DNA from: Lonicera japonica
Lineage: Eukaryota > Streptophyta > Magnoliopsida > Dipsacales > Caprifoliaceae
DNA: 64,000 nucleotides
Assembly (NCBI GenBank): GCA_021464415.1
Contig: CM038468.1
Location: forward strand, 29,996,969-30,060,968
Direction of reading: 5' to 3'
The notes below the pieces were generated by a model, which worked only from the letters and a program-made list of their open reading frames with translations, was not told the DNA's origin and did not search any database. Positions 46,203 to 57,100 of this stretch are shown piece after piece; the stretch's first letter is position 1, and every line of letters begins with the position of its first letter. The position numbers and the translations under genes are program-made.

Positions 46203-46948
46203 CAGGGGCAAAGACACATGGGGTCGAGGGGGGGCCACCGCCCCACCATGGGGTTTTGGACTTTTTTGCTAGTTATGCTATATTTGAGGGTTGGAAGCGA
46301 GTACATGCATAAGTGCAGGGTGGGTGTTGTATTTAGAGAGGGGCACATTGAAAGTGACGGGGTTGATAGCGAGTACATGCATAAGTGCAGGGCTAGTGTT
46401 GTATTTAGAGAGGGGCGCATTGAAAGTGACGGAAGGGTTAATGTGCAAGAAAAGGTAAAAGTTCAGGTTGGTGGTTTGTATTTGTACGTTGTTGATCAAA
46501 GTGAAGCCCCCTTTTATGTCTTTATTGTTTATTTACGACGGTTCTGTTTGCCCTTTGCTTTATGGTCTTTGGTCTTTATCTATGGTTCTTCATTTCTTTT
46601 CCAATTTTTATTTACAACTCTGAATCATCAAATTGCTCCAATATTTGGAATCGGTTGAGAGATAATCTTATGAATGATTGCTCGGTAACATATATTAAGA
46701 AAAATGTTTTTAAAGTTATAAACAATGAAGATATGATTCAAAATTTGAAGTCTCAAATGGGAATATTATAACTAAATATGTAATTTTGATTTTTGATATA
46801 TATGGTGTTAAATACTTTAATATAATATTTTAATTTTGGCATTATTATTGTAAATGTAAAAAAAATTTAAAAACTTATTAATTTAGCCACTCCTAAATAT
46901 AATTTTTAGTTCTGTCACTCCAAAATATAATTCTTAGCTCTGCCACTG
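46203..46948 (+). mobile_element. 746-bp hAT MITE with near-perfect 8-bp target duplication
   Basis: Left end CAGGGGCAAAGACACATGG; right end, read inward, CAGTGGCAGAGCTAAGAA. Flanks CTAGTAAG (46195-46202) and CTAGTAGG (46949-46956) differ at one base. It holds a 146-codon open frame (46218-46658) with a 72-bp tandem duplication, but no transposase. Confidence 0.82.
46297..46438 (+). repeat. Two tandem copies of a 72-bp unit
   Basis: The unit starts GCGAGTACATGCATAAGTGC and contains GTTGTATTTAGAGAGGGGC. The period is 72 bases, so the open frame repeats in phase (SEYMHKCR...FREG...IESDG twice). The preserved phase could be chance. Confidence 0.8.
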
Positions 46949-46981
46949 CTAGTAGGGGACTGACTTTGGGAGATTAGGGAA

Positions 46982-48650
46982 GGGTAATTTTATTTCTATC
47001 CACGATATCTTGCAGTTAATCCGCGTTAATAAGTTAATCTGCATTGCCTACTAAATTAATCCATGAATGTGGATAGACTGACAAAAAATATTATTGATTT
47101 AATTTTATAAAGATTATTTTATTAATAATTTAATATTAAAAAATCTACTAGATTAATAAGTACATCCACTTTAATTAAATAAATAAAAATAGGGGCAATT
47201 GGTTTTAAGGACAAATATTCCTTTCTCTATCTATTTAAGGACATAACCTTTATACCAATAATTTAAGGTCTAAAATTTTGTTTAAAGTACAAACTTTTAC
47301 GGATAAAAAATTAAAATTAAATTAATATAGCTACAAAACTAATTTATATTATTGTTAATCCTATAATTAATGTCACTATCATCTAATTGATTATTAAGCT
47401 AATATAAACTTCTACAATCTTGCTATAAACTAATATCGATAAAATCAAATTCGAAATTTAAATTAAAACAATCAAATAACATCTAACAACTTAATCAATT
47501 ACTAAAATATAGAAAATCAAATAATTCAAAATTTAAGTTTCAACAATCAAAAATAATTAAACAACCTACTCAATTTGATTAGTAATTAACAAGAGTGATT
47601 TTATTTTTATCAGCGAAATTTGCCACTCTATCCCTTTTTTGGGGTTTTATTAAGATAATTTCTATTGCCCGCTAAGTTTAACCACGTTGTTGGATAAACT
47701 TACAAAAATCAATATTGGTATAATTTTTATAAAATAACGATTCTTTTTAATTCAATTGTAAATAATCCACCAAATTTTTACTTCTATCCACCATCATATA
47801 ATATATCAAAAAGTAAACATAAACTGTATAATAAAATGATATTTCTAATATATATAATTTACTGTTAATTATATCTACTTTCCGAACTCGAGATTAGACT
47901 ATAAGATTAAATTATAATCTATAATTTACATTTGTTTCTAGAATTGAGATTATTATACAATAATTCACATTAGTCTTTGAATAGTACTTAAACAGTAAGT
48001 ATAGTTTGAAACATTTGTAATACGTCTATAAAATTTAGTTCCTACCTAGAAGCAAATTAAAATTATAACTTTAATTACATATTCATGATAACAAATAAGA
48101 AAATAAACATATACTATAATTGAATATTCTTCCTTTGACTTGAAAGGATTGAGATTGAAGGAAACGATTTTTGTTGCCTCCACTAATTCTTAATTAGTTT
48201 ATTAAGTTTCAATACTGCTTTATTTTTATATTTTAGAGTCCTCATTGTATAAAAAAAAGAAAAAGAAAATAGTAAACTCATTCATTGAAAAAAATTATTC
48301 GTTAGTGTTATGATGTAATAATATAAATTAATTCCGCCAAGTTTTGTAGTATTGTATATTTTTGATGAATAATGAATCTATCGTACTTGTATCAATATAT
48401 CTTTTAATAAATTAAGAAAATATATTATTAATTAAGGAAGTATATTCTAATTAGGAAACTAATTTTAAAAGTATGGAAGTATATTCTAATTAGGAAAACT
48501 AATTTTAAAAGTAAATATATTTAAAGGATTATTAATTGGTAGGTATACTTCTCAATTTTTATATGGAAGTTTTGAGAAATTTATTTCAAGGTTAACATAA
48601 ATCAATGGTGAATAAACTGCAAAAATTCGTGGATAGAAATAAAATTACCC
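46982..48650 (-). mobile_element. 1.67-kb ORF-less TIR element, copy B, perfect 8-bp target duplication
   Basis: TTAGGGAA stands at 46974-46981 and 48651-48658. Termini GGGTAATTTTATTTCTATCC and GGATAGAAATAAAATTACCC form an inverted repeat of at least 24 bases. It is the inverted homologue of copy A. Internal terminus-like motifs occur near 47590-47625 (GTGATTTTATTTTTATCAGC). An 8-bp duplication fits hAT-type integration, but the ends lack the usual CA(G/A) start, so the superfamily is open. Confidence 0.88.
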
Positions 48651-48658
48651 TTAGGGAA

Positions 48659-49963
48659 TTGGTTGCAGGCCGTGTGGGAGGTGGAGGTAATTGAATAGTG
48701 TGGCCCCGTGGATAATATCAACAATTTGGTATTTTTGATAAAGGGATATGTTCGGTATTATAACTTAGTATTTTTGGTACTAAACACTTTGGTATTTTTG
48801 ACAAAGGGGTATTTTTGGTGTTATTACTTAGTATTTTTGGTATTAAACACTTTGGTATTTTTGATACAAGAGTATATTTAGAGTATGTTTGGTTATTCTC
48901 AAATTTACAAATAGGACAATTTAAAATTATTTAATTCGTGGATTATCTAATTTGAGTGCATGGTTTCAAAAATGAACTAATATATAAAATTATAAATTTA
49001 AATTAATACATAAGATATTAATTAAGAAAATATACAAATATAGTTAAAATCACATAACTTATAACTATCATACAAGTTCATGCACAAAAAATCACCCACA
49101 ATTTTTTTTGTTGAAGTGAAAAAAATTACAATTTGTTAATTTACAATGAAACAATCAATTTTTTTTTGTTGAAATGAAAAAAATGACAATATTTTAATTT
49201 GCAATGAAACATTATAAACGAAATAATTTACGTAAGTAAACGAGGCCTTAGTTTTTAAATGGATAATATCACTAAACTAATTTTTTTTATAGCTTTCATA
49301 TTTCGGTATTTTGATTTTCAGTTAATATCAAAAAAAAAAATTGATGGGCTTTTCGAGTAGAATTCAACTTTATTTTTTATTATTAATATCTCTACTACAA
49401 AGATATTCCCATATCACTTTGAGATGAAACAAATCATCTGTTTGCTATGGTCGACCACGAATCACAGCAGGAAAAAATCCACCAAAACCCACCAGCGACA
49501 CTCAATAAAAATTGTTATGACACTTTAGTAAGTTGACTCATTGTGCTTCCCACTGAGTGCAACTATCGAACGGCGACTGACCACAAAGCGTGCGAGTGCA
49601 ACTCTGTCATAAACTGCGCGAGTACAATTTGTTTATTCTAATTTTTCTAATTAGAGAGTACCCAGTTTGTTTGATGTCTCAATCAAAACTTTTATTTCAA
49701 AACTATAAAGCCTCATCCCAAGAGTGATTAAACTTCTAAAGAAGCCAACTTTCCTTCAAAACTTATATTTTTTTGCAGTTTTGCTCTCTCTCAATCAATC
49801 AAAATTACAAAAACAAAAGCCCTAAATTCATAAAGAACAATAAACTTCCTACAACCCCTGAATTTCGTTTGCTTTCTGTAAAAGAAGAATAGATAGCAGA
49901 GCAAAAAAAAATTCCATCTCCCTCACTTTCGCCAAGCAAACTAAAGTGGTATTAAGAAAGTAA
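48659..49963. other. LINE flank, then AT-rich DNA
   Basis: The first 60 bases probably continue the LINE remnant. Near 48720-48880 GGTATTTTTGATAAAGGG-type units repeat three to four times. No gene to 49963. Confidence 0.45.
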
Positions 49964-50485
49964 TGTCACGGGTTAGACTTTAGCTACACCTCATGCCGCA
50001 CTTAGCACTCTTTTAGATCTAAACGAGTAACTAAGTAACGTCACGGGGTTAGACATTCGCTACACCTCGTGCGACACTTAGCATGCTTTTAAACCTGAAT
50101 TAGTAACTAAGTAAGCCTTAACCGAAAGAAAGAAAGTGATTAAACAAGAGCAAAAGAAAAGTAAGGTAATTTGTATTATGCTTGGAGAGAGTTTACAAGA
50201 CTTAGATGTGTGTATAAATGATGGTCCTACCTATTTATAGGATCTCCACCTCCTCAATGGATGGTGGAGATCTATTATAATTGATGTTCCAGATCGATTC
50301 TCCGGAACATTCTAGGTTTTCTATACAATCTTTCATATGTCCATACTATTCTAGATTATTCCTTTACAGTTTACACACAATATTTTCTAGACTTTCTAGA
50401 GGCTTCCAAGAGTATTCCATTTACTTTGCATATTGTTGTAAGTTCTGGAACCTTCCGTAAGCCTCCAGGCTGGCAGGACGTGACA
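49964..50485 (-). repeat. 3' LTR of the minus-strand chromovirus
   Basis: 522 bp, bounded by TGTCACG...CGTGACA on the plus strand and lying directly after the polypurine tract in the minus sense. Within it, a segment of about 74 bases (start GTCACGGGTTAGAC, end GTAACTAAGTAA) is tandemly duplicated at 49965-50112. Confidence 0.85.
50231..50240 (-). promoter_or_regulatory. LTR TATA box
   Basis: CTATAAATAG on the minus strand in the middle of the LTR, the expected place for the U3/R promoter of this chromovirus. Confidence 0.55.
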
Positions 50486-50499
50486 TCCTCCCCCACCTA

Positions 50500-53400
50500 A
50501 GTTTGCGACGCCCTCGTCTTGTTTTCTTCCTTGAACTTTTGGATGTGATCTGCAAATTGCCAAAGTGCATCCTAGTGTTCCCAGCTTGCTTCTCTATCAG
50601 GGAGGTTCTTCCACTTGACAAGGTCTTCGGTGTAATTAGGAATGCCCCTTCTTCGGATGAGTCTGTCTGCCAGGATGCGGTCAACTTCTTTGTCAAATTA
50701 TGTGTCGACGGCAGTGGGTGCTCTTCTTAAGATTCCTCTATCTGGGTTTTGCATATCAGCGTGGTATGGTTTTAGGAAACTAGCGTGGAAAACGGAGTGG
50801 ATCTTTAACTTCGGTGGTAGTTGGACTTGTTAAGATACTTTCCCGACCTGTCTTGCGATTGGGAATGGTCCCTCATATCACTTTACCAAGCCCTTATGCA
50901 CATTCCTTAGTAACTTAAATTGTTAAGGAAGAAGCTTTACCATCACCATGTCTCCTTCCTTGTATTCCACAAGCCGTCTGTCTTATCAGCCTATTTCTTC
51001 ATCTTTTTGGACACCGTGTCCAAATATGCCCATGCCATGTTGGCATGTTCATGCTATGTTTTGGCAGTTTTGTAAGTTGCCGAACTTTTTCCATCCTAAC
51101 TCGAGGCCAAGGTATTTGGCACCATGGGCTGCTTACCAGTCACAATTTCGAATGGACTTTGGTTTGAAGCTTTGTTTCTTTACAAGTTGTTGGAGAACTG
51201 TTCCAAGTCTAAGAGCTTTTCCCAATCATGTTGATTGGCACTCACATAATGCCATAAGTAAATCTCGAGTAAGACATTAACTCTTTCTGTTTGCCCATCT
51301 GTTTGGGGATGGAAGCTGGTGGAAAAGTTAAGTACATACCCCATTAGTCTAAAGAGCTCCATCCAAAATCTTCATGTAAACTGGGGGTCTCAATCACTGA
51401 CAATTACTTACAGCACGACCCAGTACTTCACCACGTGCTTGAAGAAAAGTTTAGCTATTTCTTCCCTGGTGCAATCAACAAGTGCAGGGATGAAGGTTGC
51501 GTACTTGGAAAATCGATCTACCACCATAATGATGTTGTCATATCTATAATATTTAGGTAAACAAATTATGAAGTCCATGGAAATACTTTCCCACAGTTTC
51601 TCTAAAGTCGATAGGGGTTCCAAGAGGCTGGCAGGACGTTGTTGTTCTATCTTGTCTTGTTAACACACGAGACAAGTTCTTATGTATAATTCCACATCCT
51701 CCCGCATCTGAGGCTAATAGTAAGAGTCCTTCAATAAGGCAAGCATGCGATTCATTCCTAGATGTCCGGCCTACTTAGAATCATGGCATTCCTTAATTAA
51801 TTCTCTTCGTAAGCTTCCCCATTTTGGTACAAAAAATCGTTCGCTTTGGGTGTATAAGTAGCCATCTTATACCCAAAAACGCCTTGTCTTTCCTTCAATA
51901 GCTAGCTTGAACAAGTTTTGTGCGATGGGATCATGCTCCAACCCTTCTTTAATTCGATCAATTAAGGTGCTTTGGGGCCGACTAAGGGCGGTGAGTTCGA
52001 CCTTACGGCTTAGAGCGTCGGTGATCACTTAGTTGGATCTTCCTGTTTTGTACATGTAACTAAATAGTAAGTGATTCACCTCTAACAATACCAAGGCCTT
52101 TTGAGTTAAAAAAAACCCGCACCTAGTGATAAGTGGTTAAGACGGGGACAGTATCGGTGATGGTAGTGGACCGTATACTCAAATTCTACATGGTATTAAA
52201 AAAAGGTTCTATTCCGATTCACATCCTTTGCCCGGTTAGGCTATGAATACTGGGCTTTCGAAAAAAGGATGGCGTTGGCCTGGGCTATGAATATTGGGCC
52301 TTCGAAAAGGATGGCATTGGCTCCAACTTTCTAGGGACCTTCGAAAAGAGTGGCGTTGGCTCCCGAATTCACCAGTTCCCGATGTGGGAATTGGGTTACT
52401 TGTGCGATCTGATATGTGGGTCGCACGTGAGGGGGCGTGTTGAAGAATAGAAAGATCTCACATCTTAAAATATAAGAGAAAAACATGTAACTAAATAGTA
52501 AGTGTTTCACCTCTAACAATACCGAGGCCTTTTGAGTTAAAAAAACCCCGCACCTAGTGATAAGTGGTTAAGTCGGGGATAGTATCGGTGATGGTGGTGG
52601 ATCATATACTCAAATTCTTAGGTTTGTACTTGAACCGATAATCGAACTATGCCAAGAAGTCTTGCCACCGGGCTTGTTTGGGGCTGAGTTTCTTTTGTGT
52701 TTGAAAGTAGCTAATGGCCACGTTATTCATCTTTATCACGAATGGAGTCCCCAAGAGGTAGTGCCGCCATATGTATAAGCAATGTATCATTGCGATTATC
52801 TCTTTCTTTTGCACCGTATACTTCCCTTTCAATGTCATTTAACTTTCGACTTTCATATGCAATGGGGTGTTCTTCTTGGATCAACACCCCTCAAATGGAA
52901 AATTTGGAAGCATCGGTATACATCTCGAAAGGTATGGATAGATCCGGTAGGCTAAGCAAAAGTGCTTCGATGATGGCTCTTTTGAGGTCTTTAAATGCTT
53001 CTTGGCACTTACTCGTCTATTCCCATTATCGATTTTTCTTCAAAAGGTCGGTTAAAGGTGATGCTCTTACCGAATAGCCTTAGACGAACTGCCTGTAGTA
53101 GTTGACAAGTCCTAGGAAAGATCTCAACTCAAGCACTTTTGTTGGCGGTTTCCATTCTTAAATGGCCTGTCACTTTTGTTTCTTCCATCATAAGTCTTCC
53201 CCCTCTTATTTTATGCCTTAAAAAGGATACCTCCTTTTGGGCAAAGGAACATTTTTTTTTCTTAACATATAATCCATTGTCCCTTAAGACTTGGAAAATA
53301 ACTCATATGTGTTCTTCCATTGTGGTACTATATACTACGATGTCATCTAACTAAATTACAACAAAATGATCTAGGTGTGGGTGGAAAAGTTGGTTCATTA

Positions 53401-53592
53401 AGGTACAAAATGTAACAGGTGCATTAATGAGGCCAAAAAGCATAATTAGGAATTCGAAGGAACCGTACCTTGTTACGCATGTTGTTTTTGGCTCATTTCC
53501 TTCGGCAATGCACACTTGGTTGTACCTCGATCGTAAGTCTAGCTTGGTAAAGTACTTTGCTTTTTCAAGTTAATCAAATAAGCCCACAATTA
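50500..53592 (-). pseudogene. pol of the minus-strand chromovirus, interrupted by a TRIM
   Basis: Reverse transcriptase: KLDLRSRYNQV near 53545-53510 and FGLINAPVTF near 53430, with a stop just before the LDDIVVYS catalytic box near 53340. RNase H: KEIIAMIHCLYIWRHYLLG near 52810-52750. The TRIM lies at 52052-52620, just after the segment encoding FKYK. Integrase: SMDFIICLP near 51575, RFSKYATF near 51505, [13 protein letters not shown] near 51310. Chromodomain: assembled across frames near 50700-50560 (WKNLPDREASWE). Many stops and frameshifts; not functional. Confidence 0.85.
52052..52620 (+). mobile_element. TRIM element inserted in the chromovirus
   Basis: Two short LTRs (52052-52190, lacking its first 46 or so bases, and 52438-52620) share ATGTAACTAAATAGTAAGTG and CCGCACCTAGTGATAAGTGG. 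The left LTR ends TTCTACA followed by TGGTATTAAA, a decayed primer binding site. A polypurine tract (GTGAGGGGGCG) precedes the right LTR. No coding capacity. TTTGTAC on either side (52046-52052 and 52623-52629) may be the target duplication. Confidence 0.82.
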
Positions 53593-54140
53593 TGATGCCC
53601 CGAATCCCGTTTTAAGATTTTCACCTTCGGAACCCGGTTAATTACGGATGTTGTGCGCGACGGCGGGTTTTAAATATAAAATCACAAATTTTTAAAAAGT
53701 TTTATTAAATAAAGTTTGGACCAAGCAAGATCCCATTTCAAAAAAAAGTTCAGCATGTAAAGTTCATTTAAGCAATAAACAAACCTGTGATGTTTCAAAC
53801 TATTTACATGCAAATGTAATCGAATCCAACCACATTTACAAATCCACTCCACATATAAAGTGTTCATACAAATTCGTTTTACACATCGTTTATTAAAATC
53901 AAAGTCCAGTTTATAAACAAAAATTCCCATACAATATAATTATTCAACTTAGTCCTTAATATAAGGATTACAATGGTCTTAGACATCAAAGGCTTCTAGA
54001 GGAACACGCCACACTCCAATCCACGAAGCCCAACCTGTAAAACTATTGAAAAATGGGAATGAGCTAAATCCGGACTTAGTAGGAATTATATAGTTTTGTC
54101 TAGAAAGTACATATAGTAAACGCATAAAAATAATTACTTT
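53593..54140 (-). repeat. Fragment of a long gypsy LTR, minus strand
   Basis: Ends CGGGGCATCA in the minus sense. Shares CACTAAGTCCGGATTTAGCTC and GGTGAAAATCT blocks, in reverse orientation, with 57040 and 57470. It abuts the start of the plus-strand LTR head to head. Confidence 0.6.
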
Positions 54141-57100
54141 TGTAACACCCCATTCCTAAATCTCAAGCTTATCGCATTCAAAAATTGCGCCAAAATTTGT
54201 TCATTCAGTAACATTAACGAGCTGACTTCATTGAATTTCTAGGAATTATCTGTCCAGAACTTGGGGACACTTCCTTCTAGGAAGTTGTAGAACTCCAAAT
54301 AAACTTTTCATGGACATAAAGATCACCTCAATCGAACTTCTGAGCGAGAAGTTATGGCCGTCCAAAGATCAATGCTGCAACTCCCCCACGTGTGAACAGT
54401 AACCGCAGGATTAAAGCAGCAGTTATATATATACATACGTTTTTCATCTTCTTCTCATTTTATCACCACCATTAGAGAGCTCTTAGAGAGAGAGAAAGTG
54501 ATGAAATTAGAGGGGATTCGAGATGTCATCATCCACATATCTTCATCGTGCCAAAACAACACCAAATTAACACTATTCATCTTCTTCTCCAAAGCTCCAT
54601 TACCATTTTCGTACAATTGGGGATTTTGAGACTTCTCGCGGTACGGCTCGATCCAACGCTCAATAGCTTGAAGGCTCGGCGTGTATAAGGTGGGAATAAC
54701 TCTATTGAACTTATTTTTCAACTTATTACCCTTTATATCAAATATTTTCATACAAAATGAAGTTTTTACATACAAACCCTAGGTTTGTATTGCGCGTATG
54801 AGATTGGGGCAGTTTAGGATCAATTGATGACGCATATGAATAGATTATCACTCAAATATTATATATTACCTACCCTCGTTATGCTATAAGCATAATTTGC
54901 GCATTTGCACATCATACCCATTCCTTAGTTGCATGTGTGAACTAGGTAGTGAGTAGTTTGGGCCTTGTAAGCATAGAGTGGGTTGGTTTGAGATAATTAA
55001 TGCTTGAGATATATGGTTATACCATTGTAAGCGTTGGTAAAACATTATGTACGGTACTTACATGATGAACCTGGTGAGTGGGTCAGTACACAACAGTGTT
55101 ATAAAAATCCCCGATTTAGGCCGATTTATCGGTGATCGGCTATGCCCTAATACGATTATGCATGATCGGCTGAAAAAATCGACCAAGGAAAAAATCGGCA
55201 AAAAATCAAATTTTATCGGTAAAAAATTGGATTTTATTGGAAAAAAATCGGATTTGAGTATTTTGACTTTTGACATGCTTTATGTTTTACTACTTAGTAC
55301 TCTCTACTCTCTCTTTATAATTTTGGGATTGCATAATATTGTATGTACTCTGTTTCTACATGCTTGGTACTTTGTTTCTATTAATCTATTAATGTCCATT
55401 TTGCTACTAATTATGTTTTATTTAGCATATTATTATTTAATATATTATTTATATGGTGAACAGTACATATCCATTTTTTTTTTATTTATCCCCGATAAAT
55501 CCCCTATAAAATGAAAAATCCCTACTCCCCACCTTACCGATCGATTTTCAATTCACGATTTTTTGAACATTGGTACACAATAACAATTGAGTTTAAGGCC
55601 TCATATAGGACATGATAGATATTTATGGTAATAGTTTAGCCCCCTAAATCTCTTGTGGTAGAACGAAAGTATCTGGTTGGGCATGGGTTGCCGTAGTTGC
55701 GTGTACTACTATAGTTAGGAAGCCGCAGATTCATTAATTAAGCAATAAGCCAGATAACCAATGTTTAACTAAATTATATGACTTGAAGGCTATAATAAAG
55801 TATTAGTGGGTATAGTATAACACATATAACTTGCCATAATGTCTATCTTAGTAATAATAAGTCTGTAGGCCGTACTACTTGAATAGACTTGTAACAACTG
55901 GCCTTTAGAGGCAACGCATGATATGATGCATATGATAAGCTGGTTGGCCGTGACACCTAATTGATTATGTAGCGATAAACCTATTAAACATATAGACGGC
56001 GAAGGATGAATTGTGCGTATATACAATTCGGTAAATGATTGTATAATACATTTATAACTTGACTATGAGATTAATGAAACAATACGAGTAATGTATGATT
56101 AAATATTTATTTCCATATATGGTATTAATGCGAATGGCCACCTGTGTACTGTGATGTTATATGTACATATCTGTACGGGATTTATATATATATATGTATT
56201 CATTGTGAGAGATGAATGACTGTGATGATTGTGTATTGATCTGCTACATATATATATATGTGTGTGTGTGTGATGTAATGATGAGATGACATAATCCATG
56301 TGAGGTTCCTGGTTGGTCTCTAACGATTGGGACCATAAGTTGGGACAGAGTGCCCCTGAGTGAAAGATCTGAAACCGTGCACGAAAACAAACGAGAGGCC
56401 TTGCTGCCGCGTGGGTGAAAGGTCACGAAATGCAGACCTGGTGATGCTTGGATGACCATTGGTATCATGATTCGTTTTGAGTTTTGAGGCCTTCGGGAAC
56501 CAGAGTTCTAAGCCTAGTATACCGCGGGGGTAAGTTAAGGTTGGATATCAGTGTTATGTGATTATGTATGTAGGTATACGTATTCTGTTATATTTTACAG
56601 TTGATGAGATGCCTTATAGTAAGCCATGTGTGGATGACTTAATGTATTATAAACAAAGTGATAACTAAAATACTTGGCTTAGGAAATGATCATACCGTAC
56701 ACACTGTTGGGTAACCGAGAACAGTTACTGACTTTAGTTACAATACTAGTACATCAGAACAGATTGATACTTAATGTGCAAACTTTTAGAATGCTTGCAA
56801 TGTAAAATGCTATATGATGAGATCTAGACACGAGAACGATTAGTAAAGAAGAATATTTTTCTATATTTAGAATAAAAGGTTAGTGGGATCTGGCACACAC
56901 ATACAGGGTAAATTGCGTAGTAAGGTTTCCATATAATTGTATTAAGCAACCTACCTATTTTCCTTATACATATAAGATACCTACGCTTTCATGTGGAAAA
57001 CTATATTTTCTGTATTAACCCTTATAGTTCCCACTGAGCCCGGATTTGGCTCATTCCTTCCTTTTCAAAAGTTTTACAGGTCCATACTCGAGGGTGGCAC

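Larger units (their letters stand above)
49964..53592 (-). mobile_element. Degenerate Ty3/gypsy chromovirus, minus strand, 5' truncated
   Basis: Read on the minus strand: reverse transcriptase, RNase H, a TRIM insertion, integrase, chromodomain, polypurine tract (GGTGGGGGAGGA) and 3' LTR. The gag, protease and 5' LTR are missing; the element is cut at 53593 by an unrelated LTR. Frames are broken throughout. Confidence 0.9.

Noticed and set aside
50503..51280. Plus-strand frames of 60-110 codons in the minus-strand chromovirus
   Set aside because: They are complements of integrase and chromodomain coding sequence.
55047..55514. 155-codon hydrophobic open frame resembling a membrane protein
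   Set aside because: It crosses the boundary of a hAT MITE and its hydrophobic part is simply AT-rich sequence.
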